Positions 1-6,437 of a DNA stretch of 64,000 nt are shown here, piece by piece (the first letter of the stretch is position 1; every line of letters begins with the position of its first letter). The DNA is from Pseudomonas sp. S35 (GTDB lineage: Bacteria > Pseudomonadota > Gammaproteobacteria > Pseudomonadales > Pseudomonadaceae). The notes below the pieces were generated by a model. That model ran no database searches. It saw only the letters and a list, made by a program, of their open reading frames with translations, and had not been told where the DNA came from. The DNA lies in assembly GCF_009866765.1 (NCBI RefSeq), contig NZ_CP019431.1, forward strand, positions 6,158,001 to 6,222,000. The letters run 5' to 3'. The translations under genes and the position numbers were made by a program.

Positions 1-312
1 GGTGCCGTTCTGCACCAGCGGGATTCGGGTCTGGGACGTCACCAGGTTGTATTTCACCTTGAGGTCCGCCAACCCGGTTTTCTGCCGGATGCGCTCGACG
101 ATCTTGCTCGCCAGGTCCACCGAATAGCCCATGGGTTTGCCGCTGTGATCCCCCACATAGGAAAACGGCACCGACGCATCGCGATAGCCCAAAGTGATGG
201 ACTTGGCGTTGGCGATCTTGCTCAACGTGCCGTCCAACGCCGGTTCATTTGCCTGAGCCTGAGCCCCAAACAACAGCCCCAGCGTACAACCGGTCAACAG
301 GATTTTTTTCAT
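1..312 (-). CDS. Amino-acid ABC transporter periplasmic binding protein (GltI-like), partial
   Basis: The gene runs off the left edge; only about 104 N-terminal residues are present. They begin with a Sec signal peptide (MKKILLTGCTLGLLFGAQAQA) followed by the start of a family 3 solute-binding domain. The stretches ITLGYRDASVPFSYVGD and GYSVDLASKIVERI are typical of glutamate/aspartate-type (GltI) binding proteins. The product should capture an acidic or polar amino acid in the periplasm and deliver it to an ABC permease outside the window. It lies just downstream of ridA and the amino-acid oxidoreductase on the same strand, which suggests one uptake and breakdown unit. Substrate identity is inferred only from family resemblance. 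Confidence 0.85.
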   Translation of the reverse strand, partial: MKKILLTGCTLGLLFGAQAQANEPALDGTLSKIANAKSITLGYRDASVPFSYVGDHSGKPMGYSVDLASKIVERIRQKTGLADLKVKYNLVTSQTRIPLVQNGT

Positions 313-328
313 TGTTAGGTTCCGTTGG

Positions 329-679
329 TTATTTACGTACAGCGATAACGCTGATTTCTACCAGCACACTCGGTCGCGCCAACTCCGCCTGCAGGGTGGT
401 GCGCGTGGGCGCCATCCCCGGCGACAGCCACGCCGACCACACCTCGTTCATCGGCGCAAAGCCTGTGCCGATGTCTTTCAGGTAGATGGTCGCATTGAGC
501 AGGTGGTCCTTGTCGCTGCCTGCCTGGGCCAGCAGCCCGTGGATCTTGGCCAGCACTTCGCGGGTTTGTGTTGCCACGTCCTGGCCGTCACCCGGCACCT
601 GGCCGGACAAGAACACCAAGTCCTTGAAGGTCACGGCCCCCGAAAGACGCTCATTGCTGCTGATTCGATCAATGGTCAT
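329..679 (-). CDS. RidA family (YjgF/YER057c) protein
   Basis: A 116-residue single-domain protein of normal RidA length. RidA enzymes hydrolyse reactive enamine/imine intermediates released by PLP- or flavin-dependent amino-acid enzymes. The family core is visible in VFLSGQVPGDGQDVATQTREVLAKI and in NATIYLKDIGTGFAPMNEVW. APTRTTLQAELARPSVLVEI holds the Arg that binds the carboxylate in active members. Only 10 bp separate it from the upstream oxidoreductase gene, so the two are probably cotranscribed. Disposal of the imine made by that oxidase is the natural role, although this is inferred from position. Confidence 0.88.
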   Translation of the reverse strand: MTIDRISSNERLSGAVTFKDLVFLSGQVPGDGQDVATQTREVLAKIHGLLAQAGSDKDHLLNATIYLKDIGTGFAPMNEVWSAWLSPGMAPTRTTLQAELARPSVLVEISVIAVRK

Positions 680-689
680 GGTTACATCC

Positions 690-1928
690 TCAAGCGGCGC
701 GGGGCGTCAGGCCCTGCATATCAATGGACGGTGTGTGCTGGCCAATCAGCTCGGCCAACAGCTGGCCACTGCCGCACGCCAGGGTAAAGCCCAGCGCGCC
801 ATGACCCAGGTTCAACCACACGTTGCGATAGACGCTGGCACCGATCAGCGGCACACCGGTAGGCGTGGCGGGGCGCATACCGGCCCATTCCACCCCATTG
901 GCGTAATCACCCGCCGTAGGAAATGTCTCGATAGACTGACGCTTCATCAGCGCCAGTCGCTTGGGCTCAAGCCCAGCGTCGAAACCGACGATATCCACCA
1001 TCGCCGCGACCCGCAGTTGCTCACCGATACGCGCGTAGACAATCTTTCGATCGTAATCGGTGATGCTCACATTCGGTGCATGGTGCCGCGGGCCAATCGG
1101 CACGCTCAGGCTGTAGCCCTTGAGCGGATACAGCGGCAGCGACAGGCCCGGCAACCCCAATTCGGCGCTGCGATGCCCGGCCGCCAACACCAGTTGCGTG
1201 ACCGGCTTCACCTCATCGCCCAACTCGACGGCCGTGACCACGCCGTCGGCGTGACGCAGCCCGGTCACTTTGCGCCCCAGCACAAAGGTGCAGCGCCCCG
1301 ATGCTTCAAGCCGCTGCGCCAGCCGTTGGCAGAAGGCATGGCAGTCGGCCACTTCCTCATTCGGCGTGTAGATACCGCCGACAAAACCCTGCGCCGCATG
1401 GGCCAGTGCGGGTTCCAGGCGGGCGCAATCGAGGGTAGACAGCACCTGTTGCTGCAGAACGTCGACGACCTTACTGCGCGCTCGCGCAAACGTGTCGGCA
1501 TTGCGAAACGTCACCAGCTTGCCGTTACGCCGCCAGTCGAAGCCGTCCAGGCGGTCGTCGACACGCCATTGTTGCAAGGTGTTTTGGCTCAGGGAGGCCA
1601 GGCGCAGCAAGTGGGCGGCGTTACGCGCGTTCACCGAGCCACGGCAGGCGCCGATGAACGCGGCCATCCAGCGCCACTGTTGCGGGTCCAGGCGCGGGCG
1701 CAGCTTCAACGGCGAATCACCGCGCAACAGCCAGCCAATCGCTTGCAGCGGCACACCGGCGTCGGCCAATGGCGCCACATAGCGGTAGGACAACTGCCCG
1801 CCGTTGGCGAAACTGGTCTCGCTGCCCAGGCTGTCGCGGGCATCGATCACTGTCACCTCATAGCCTGCGCGTACCAACGCGTAGGCGCTGGCCAAACCGA
1901 TCACTCCACCACCAATGATGCTAACCAT
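690..1928 (-). CDS. FAD-dependent D-amino-acid dehydrogenase-like oxidoreductase (DadA family)
   Basis: A 412-residue DAO-superfamily flavoprotein. The Rossmann FAD motif GGGVIGLASAYALVRAGYEV is at the N-terminus. The C-terminus has the family signature GMRPATPTGVPLIG followed by NVWLNLGHGALGFTLACGSGQLLAELI. The frame is open further upstream, but the Rossmann strand should begin almost at the N-terminus, so ATG at 1928 is preferred. Expected reaction: oxidative deamination of a D- or imino-type amino acid with electrons passed to the respiratory chain. There is no alanine racemase gene beside it, so this is probably not the classical dadAX alanine system. It lies with ridA, a binding protein and a divergent LysR regulator. 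Confidence 0.85.
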   Translation of the reverse strand: MVSIIGGGVIGLASAYALVRAGYEVTVIDARDSLGSETSFANGGQLSYRYVAPLADAGVPLQAIGWLLRGDSPLKLRPRLDPQQWRWMAAFIGACRGSVNARNAAHLLRLASLSQNTLQQWRVDDRLDGFDWRRNGKLVTFRNADTFARARSKVVDVLQQQVLSTLDCARLEPALAHAAQGFVGGIYTPNEEVADCHAFCQRLAQRLEASGRCTFVLGRKVTGLRHADGVVTAVELGDEVKPVTQLVLAAGHRSAELGLPGLSLPLYPLKGYSLSVPIGPRHHAPNVSITDYDRKIVYARIGEQLRVAAMVDIVGFDAGLEPKRLALMKRQSIETFPTAGDYANGVEWAGMRPATPTGVPLIGASVYRNVWLNLGHGALGFTLACGSGQLLAELIGQHTPSIDMQGLTPRAA

Positions 1929-2034
1929 CGCTGCCACCCGCACGAATCAAGAGGGTTGAAGCGTAGGCCCAGGTGACAGGCCATCGCCAATGAATAAAGA
2001 TAGGTCGCCTATAAACAAAGGTTATGGACTTGCC

Positions 2035-2937
2035 ATGCGCCTGCGTCATATCGAAATTTTCCAAGCCATTCGCCAGACCGGCTCGGTCAGCGCCGCCGCG
2101 CAATTGCTGCACGTGTCGCAACCGGCGGTGACCAAGGTGTTGCAGCACGCCGAACTGCAACTGGGCTTCCCACTGTTCTTGCGGGTGCGCGGCAAGTTGC
2201 AGCCCACGCCGGAAGCCCTGGCGCTGGAAAGCGAAGTCGAGAAAGTCACCGCAAGCCTGCAAGGCGTAAGGCGCCTGGCCAAGAGTTTGCGCCGCGCACC
2301 GGGGCACAGCGTGCGCATCGGCGCGATACCGACGTTGGCGCTGTCGCTGCTGCCGCCGGCGATCCTGGAGTGGACCCGCGACTACCCGGACATGGCCTGT
2401 GAGCTGTCCAGCGACCATAGCCGCGAGCTGGTGCAAAAACTGCTGATGCGCGAGATTGACCTGGCGTTGACCCTCAACTTCTCCGGCCATCCGGGGTTGA
2501 CCACCCAAGTGCTGGCCAACGGTGTGCTGGTGGCCTTGGCGTCCACAGGTTATTGGCCGGACGCTGAACTGCATCTGCCGCTGCCATTGGCCGACCTGGC
2601 CGGCGCGCCGTTGATAGGCCTGTCCAGTGCGGACCCACTGGCGGCAAAACTCGACAGTTACCTGGAAAACGTCGACCCGGCGCCGAGGGTGACGATCTCG
2701 GTACAAACCTATTCACTGGCCCGTGCGATGGTGGAGTCCGGCGCCGGCTTGACGGTAATCGACCCCTTTACGGCGCTGGGCGCCTCAACGGCCACTACCT
2801 GCATCCGCCCTCTCACCCCGCCGCTGCCGATCACCCTGTACGCCCTGACCCGCGCCAATGAGCCGCCGCCGCATATGTTGGCCAAGCTGCTGGAGATCTT
2901 CGGCAACCGCGCCTGTGAGTTGCTGGAACGCCTATAG
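2035..2937 (+). CDS. LysR-family transcriptional regulator of the adjacent amino-acid module
   Basis: A 300-residue LysR protein. The winged HTH is at residues 1-60 (MRLRHIEIFQAIRQTGSVS, then AAAQLLHVSQPAVTKVL). The remainder is a LysR substrate-binding domain with VRIGAIPTLALSLLPPAI at its start. ATG 2035 is chosen because LysR proteins begin at the HTH; the open frame extends upstream without similarity. It is divergent from the oxidoreductase with 106 bp between the starts, the classical arrangement for a LysR regulator acting on its neighbour. The effector is unknown, probably the amino acid imported and oxidised by the neighbouring genes. Its 3' end overlaps the convergent trhA gene by 6 bp. 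Confidence 0.85.
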   Translation: MRLRHIEIFQAIRQTGSVSAAAQLLHVSQPAVTKVLQHAELQLGFPLFLRVRGKLQPTPEALALESEVEKVTASLQGVRRLAKSLRRAPGHSVRIGAIPTLALSLLPPAILEWTRDYPDMACELSSDHSRELVQKLLMREIDLALTLNFSGHPGLTTQVLANGVLVALASTGYWPDAELHLPLPLADLAGAPLIGLSSADPLAAKLDSYLENVDPAPRVTISVQTYSLARAMVESGAGLTVIDPFTALGASTATTCIRPLTPPLPITLYALTRANEPPPHMLAKLLEIFGNRACELLERL

Positions 2938-3549
2938 CACGTAGCCCATGATCGCGACGAAATGCAGCAAGCTGCCGCCAATCACAAACAGATGCCAAAT
3001 CCCATGGGAATGCCGCAGGCGGTCCTCCAGGGCAAAAAAGATGATGCCAACGGTGTACAACACCCCGCCCGCTGCCAGCCAGGTAAACCCGGCAATGCCC
3101 AGCGCGGCGATCAGCGGCTTGACGGCCACCAGCACGATCCAGCCCATCACCGCATAAATCACGATCGACAAGATGCGCGCCTCGGAGCGCGGCTTGATCT
3201 CCTGCAAAATGCCGATCACCGCCAACCCCCACACGATGCCGAACAGCGTCCACCCCCACGGCCCTCTTAAGGTCACCAGGCAAAACGGTGTGTAGCTGCC
3301 GGCGATCAACAGGTAGATCGAAAAGTGGTCGACCTTCTGCATGATCGTTTTTCGGCGCCCACGCACGCTGTGGTACACGGTGGAGGCGCTGTACAGCACC
3401 ATCAGCGTAAAGCCATAGATCGCCACGCTGACGATCTTCCAGGGGCTGCCATCGAGGCTCGCCACCACCAACATCCACACGACGCCCATACACGCCGCGA
3501 CAGCACCGAGCAAATGGCTCCAGGCGTTGAATCGTTCCCCGTGGTACAT
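2932..3549 (-). CDS. trhA: TrhA/hemolysin III family membrane protein (PAQR superfamily)
   Basis: A 205-residue protein made almost entirely of hydrophobic helices, about seven, the usual size for bacterial hemolysin III/TrhA proteins. The conserved His/Asp/Ser residues proposed to bind zinc in PAQR proteins are present in VYHSVRGRR, DHFSIYLLIAGSYTPF and HSHGIWHLFVIGGSLLHF. Members sit in the inner membrane and are linked to membrane-fluidity homeostasis. The hemolysin name is historical and does not imply virulence. It is a single gene convergent with the upstream LysR gene. A truncated MdcR-like regulator follows beyond its start, on the other strand. Confidence 0.88.
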   Translation of the reverse strand: MYHGERFNAWSHLLGAVAACMGVVWMLVVASLDGSPWKIVSVAIYGFTLMVLYSASTVYHSVRGRRKTIMQKVDHFSIYLLIAGSYTPFCLVTLRGPWGWTLFGIVWGLAVIGILQEIKPRSEARILSIVIYAVMGWIVLVAVKPLIAALGIAGFTWLAAGGVLYTVGIIFFALEDRLRHSHGIWHLFVIGGSLLHFVAIMGYVL

Positions 3550-3693
3550 GTGTCACCGACCTCCTTTAACCGTTAACGGCTGGCGGCAAGCCTCCCGCCT
3601 TGGGCATCAGAGTGCAAGCGCCGCATGACGTTCCGGCGATGCCACGCGGTTTTGCGGGCACAATCGAGGGCATTCGAACAAGCGCCCACGGCC

Positions 3694-4101
3694 ATGCTGA
3701 TCGACGAAGAATTCACCCTCAAAAAGCGCGAAATCTTCCTGGCGTTCATGCGCACCGGCAACCTGGCGCGCGCCGCCGCCGAGTTGCAAACCAGCAACGT
3801 CAGTGTGCACCGCGCCATCCACTCCCTGGAAAACGCCCTGCGCTGCCCGCTGTTCAAGGTGGCGATGCAGGTCAATGACATCTTCACGCTGTTGAGCATG
3901 GTCAGTTCAGGGGTGGGTTACGCGTTGCTGCCAGGGCGGATTGCGGCGGTGTATGAAAACCGCGTGAAGCTGATACCGCTGCAACCCAGGTACCGGTTGC
4001 AGCAGCAGATTGGCGTGGTGTTTCTGAAGGCCAAGGAGCGTGACCCGAATCTGCTGGCGTTGCTGGCCGAGTGTCGGATGTATGCCAATCGCCAGGCCTG
4101 A
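3694..4101 (+). pseudogene. MdcR-like LysR regulator with in-frame internal deletion
   Basis: This frame encodes about 135 residues, while MdcR-type malonate regulators are about 300. Residues 1-57 are an intact LysR HTH (EEFTLKKREIFLAFMRTGNL, RAAAELQTSNVSVHRAIHSL). The sequence then jumps directly to the C-terminal end of an effector domain (MQVNDIFTLLSMVSSGVGYA, LLPGRIAAVYENRVKLIPLQ). Most of the effector-binding domain is missing and the join is in frame. No malonate decarboxylase genes flank it here, so it looks like the scar of a lost mdc regulator or locus. A DNA-binding fragment could still be made, but with no normal effector pocket. The assignment to MdcR is from memory of the family. 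Confidence 0.7.
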
Positions 4102-4110
4102 GACGGCCAT

Positions 4111-4134
4111 CGGGGGCAAGCCCCCTCCCACATT
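4111..4134. repeat. REP half-element
   Basis: CGGGGGCAAGCCCCC followed by TCCCACATT, the common P. fluorescens-group REP core, just after the stop of the regulator remnant. Confidence 0.8.
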
Positions 4135-4293
4135 TTGCGCAGCGGTGCCTGTGAGATTTCGGTCCCAAAAAGGGAATGATCAGTTCCTTTGGTTCTAGGC
4201 GTTTTGTGCGCCTAAACAGGTTTCTCGGACTTGCACGTCCGTGTCACCGTCTTTTGCGATGACGGGACGAAGACTAGGCGCGCTGTCCTGTCA

Positions 4294-4345
4294 CCACAAG
4301 TTCATGCACGGCTCAAAATCTTGCAGGAGTAGTCCGAGGGCTGCC
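4294..4345 (-). pseudogene. Duplicated scrap of the type 44 toxin gene
   Basis: This segment aligns with 5094-5145 inside the toxin gene (shared core TTCATGC, CAAAATCTTGCAGGA, TCCGA) with scattered substitutions. Read on the minus strand in the frame of the toxin N-terminus it gives PARF-stop-AVHELVV against PARFWAEHELVV. Two of the differences (CTG to CTT, GTC to GTG) are synonymous in that frame, so it was once coding. Similarity ends abruptly on both sides. It lies just beyond the candidate immunity gene, as expected for the decayed start of a second toxin copy in a toxin-immunity array. The rest of the gap 4102-4348 shows nothing recognisable except the REP. Confidence 0.6.
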
Positions 4346-4348
4346 CCA

Positions 4349-4768
4349 TCACAACACCATCATCACCTTGACCTTCCCCAGGCCTTCCAGTGCGTAACTG
4401 TGGTACTCATACACTTCTCCCTGAATAACCAGCTGCAGGGCACCCCCTTCATTATTGACATGGACATCCGGCTCTTTTGTTTTGAGAAAAGGAGGTGCAG
4501 ACACTAATGCGCTGAGGATTTCCTGATCACTTCCCAAATCCTTATGCACGTAATACCTGTAGGAAAACCCCACCGTAGCGCCACCTTGGCCATCTCGCGC
4601 ACCATAGATCGACATACCGTTGCCCAGGGAATGCTTCAACACCACCTCATCCAGGTCCGGTGTACCGGGCGACAGGATCCAACTGCCGCCGATATAGATC
4701 AGGCAGATCACAAGCAAGCAATTACGCAGAACAGGCATGAGCCGCTCAGTGGCCTTGCGAGATGGCAT
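4349..4768 (-). CDS. Hypothetical membrane-anchored protein, candidate immunity partner of the toxin
   Basis: A 139-residue protein with one N-terminal membrane segment (about residues 12-32, PVLRNCLLVICLIYIGGSWI) and a soluble remainder rich in beta-strand patterns (GATVGFSYRYYVHKDLGSDQ). I recognise no named family. It starts inside the last 23 bp of the toxin frame and is transcribed with it. This tight overlap and small size are typical of polymorphic toxin-immunity pairs. A single N-terminal anchor would place the domain in the periplasm, suggesting protection there. ATG 4768 is used; the open frame begins at a TTG two codons earlier. The immunity role is inferred from context only. Confidence 0.6.
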   Translation of the reverse strand: MPSRKATERLMPVLRNCLLVICLIYIGGSWILSPGTPDLDEVVLKHSLGNGMSIYGARDGQGGATVGFSYRYYVHKDLGSDQEILSALVSAPPFLKTKEPDVHVNNEGGALQLVIQGEVYEYHSYALEGLGKVKVMMVL

Positions 4769-5262
4769 ATTCAATACCTTTTCTTATCCAATATTGGTCC
4801 CGTGGGTCATCACCAAAAGGCTCACCGCCCCACCATGATCCAAAATCCGGGCGGGTAGTTTTGGCGACGGTTTGAGCCACACCGGCGGCTCGCAGCAACA
4901 CATTTTCGGGAATGCCCAGCACCGTGCCCGTAGCACCGTAATTGAATTTACCAAAAGCTTCGTACTGACGCCCCCGCTTCTTGTAGTTCCAAGGGCCGGC
5001 CGCACGGACCTGAGAGTAAAACCAGGAATAGGCGAAAGCCGAGCCGGGCTTGAGATGAATGCCCTCTTCCGCTTGCACGCGAATTGCTGCACACGACCAG
5101 TTCATGCTCGGCCCAAAATCTTGCAGGAAAAATCCGAAGGCCCTGCCTACCTTCATCGTTCCGATAGACAGCAAGGAACGCTCCGACAGGTTTTTCAGGT
5201 TGTTGCTCGGAACCCGTCTCTCTAGCCTTTTCCATCCGAATCGTGCCACTGGCAGACATCAT
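4746..5262 (-). pseudogene. Polymorphic toxin type 44 domain protein, apparently frameshifted
   Basis: The downstream frame (readable from about 5249 or 5156 to 4746) encodes a domain I recognise as bacterial toxin 44. Its markers are SAFAYSWFYSQVRAAGPWNY, RQYEAFGKFNYGATGTVLGI, PENVLLRAAGVAQT and the tail PFGDDPRDQYWIRKGIEYA. The natural N-terminus seems to lie in another frame starting at ATG 5262/5259 (MEKARETGSEQQPEKPVGAF, then RIFPARFWAEHELVVC). That frame must lose one base near 5085-5095 to join the toxin domain. The duplicated scrap at 4294-4345 keeps the first frame through synonymous changes, supporting this reading. No PAAR, RHS or VgrG delivery module is attached, so this is a small or orphan effector. 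Sequencing error or genuine decay are both possible. Confidence 0.6.
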
Positions 5263-5300
5263 GAGTCCGACCGTTAAACCCGATGCAAGGCCATTGCAGA

Positions 5301-5327
5301 GCGTGATGTATCACATCACAATCACGC
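5301..5327. promoter_or_regulatory. Nested inverted repeat upstream of higB, likely HigA operator
   Basis: The outer arms GCGTGAT (5301-5307) and ATCACGC (5321-5327) enclose inner arms GTGATG and CATCAC, ending one base before the higB start codon. HigA antitoxins repress their own operon by binding such palindromes, so this is the natural operator. The position would also hide the translation start of higB. Confidence 0.55.
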
Positions 5328-5328
5328 C

Positions 5329-5607
5329 ATGATCGTCAGTTGGAAACATAAGGGACTTAGGACCTTCTATGAGACCGGTTCAACCAGAGGCATCAACGCA
5401 AATCATGCAAAGCGTTTGCGCCGTGTTCTGCTCATTTTGGACAAAGCCGAGCACCCAGATGCACTGGACCTGCCCGGCTGGCGCTTCCATTATTTGAAGG
5501 GCGACCTGATCGACTACTGGTCCGTCAGCATCAGTGGTAACTGGCGCATCATTTTTCGGATGTTCGACGACCAGGTCGAACTGGTCGATTCTCTTGACTA
5601 CCACTGA
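5329..5607 (+). CDS. higB: Type II toxin HigB (RelE/ParE fold)
   Basis: A 92-residue protein of the HigB/plasmid-killer family. Family features are the N-terminal [10 protein letters not shown], the central [11 protein letters not shown] and the strand-forming end [18 protein letters not shown]. HigB toxins are ribosome-dependent mRNA interferases that cleave mRNA during translation. The toxin precedes its antitoxin, as is usual for higBA and opposite to most type II pairs. The inverted repeat directly upstream is the likely autoregulatory site. The sequence looks intact with the expected length. Confidence 0.9.
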   Translation: MIVSWKHKGLRTFYETGSTRGINANHAKRLRRVLLILDKAEHPDALDLPGWRFHYLKGDLIDYWSVSISGNWRIIFRMFDDQVELVDSLDYH

Positions 5608-5621
5608 GTAGAGGTATCGAT

Positions 5622-5909
5622 ATGGGGATGCACAACCCACCTCACCCCGGTGAAATATTGCTTGAAGATGTGATCCCTGCCCTGGGCATCACCATTACCG
5701 AAATGGCGCGACGCCTTGGCTTCGCTCGCGAGACTCTTTCAAGGATCTTGCATGGCCACGCCCCGGTCAGCCCGGACCTTGCCGTCCGGTTGGAACGAGC
5801 CGGTGTGAGTACCGCCCAGTTATGGTTGTCGATGCAAAGTGCCTACGACTTATGGCAGGCCGAGCATCGGGAGCAGCCAGTGATTGAGCGGTTTGCGCGG
5901 ATTGATTGA
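5622..5909 (+). CDS. higA: Antitoxin HigA
   Basis: A 95-residue protein with the HigA N-terminal signature [20 protein letters not shown] and an XRE-type helix-turn-helix ([20 protein letters not shown], about residues 24-45). The C-terminus ([20 protein letters not shown]) is also typical. HigA neutralises HigB and represses the operon. It follows higB by 14 bp and has a weak GAGGT ribosome site upstream of ATG 5622; a second ATG two codons on is possible. The pair lies immediately beside the decayed polymorphic-toxin locus, so two unrelated toxin systems share this 1.6 kb. Confidence 0.92.
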   Translation: MGMHNPPHPGEILLEDVIPALGITITEMARRLGFARETLSRILHGHAPVSPDLAVRLERAGVSTAQLWLSMQSAYDLWQAEHREQPVIERFARID

Positions 5910-5981
5910 GGGCTTGAGCAAGTCTGCCTGCTACGCAATATCACACGCCCCTTCCACAGGGGATCCTCACGTGGCTTAGAG

Positions 5982-6437
5982 TCAGGCCAGTCCGGACTCA
6001 ACCAATAAGGCTTCAAGCCCCATCAAGTCCGGCACCTTCGCCACGTGCTCGCCCACCTGCACCGCCGCCAGTTCCAAGGGGCACAGCGGCACGTCCACGT
6101 AGCTCAACTCGCTGTCCAGCTTGTACGACCGGGGAATGCCCTGGATCACCAGCGCAATAAACTTCAACGTCGGCCGCCCGCCCAAAGCGTTCAAGACGAC
6201 GATCCGCGAGCGTTCGCCAGTCACGCTGGCCTCGCCGCACACCGCTTCAAAGCTGATCAACGGTATTTGCCGATCCCGCCACGTCACTTGCCGCAGGTAC
6301 CACGGCGGTGCATCGCTGGCCGGTTCGCCGCGTTGGAAGTCGATCAATTCCGCCACGGCAACGTTGGGCAGCACCAGGTGACGGTCGGCCAGGGGCAGCA
6401 ACAGGCCGGTGAGTTGGCTGGTGCGGTGGTCAAGCAT
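5982..6437 (-). CDS. chpC: CheW-like protein ChpC of the type IV pilus chemosensory system
   Basis: A 151-residue CheW-domain protein (LTGLLLPLADRHLVLPNVAV at the start, then RDRQIPLISFEAVCG, typical of CheW adaptor folds). It is the last gene of the chp operon and overlaps the 3' end of chpA by 8 bp. In P. aeruginosa the CheB-type gene chpB separates chpA and chpC; it is absent here. ChpC is thought to link additional receptors to the ChpA kinase. ATG 6437 is preferred because the CheW domain begins there; the longer open frame lies inside chpA in another phase. Confidence 0.85.
   Translation of the reverse strand: MLDHRTSQLTGLLLPLADRHLVLPNVAVAELIDFQRGEPASDAPPWYLRQVTWRDRQIPLISFEAVCGEASVTGERSRIVVLNALGGRPTLKFIALVIQGIPRSYKLDSELSYVDVPLCPLELAAVQVGEHVAKVPDLMGLEALLVESGLA

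Noticed and set aside
690..1928. The oxidoreductase as the classical D-alanine dehydrogenase dadA
   Set aside because: No dadX racemase follows, and the neighbours are RidA, a binding protein and a divergent LysR, so only the family level is claimed.
2932..3549. Hemolysin III as a virulence toxin
   Set aside because: The family name is historical; the protein is a PAQR-type membrane homeostasis protein.
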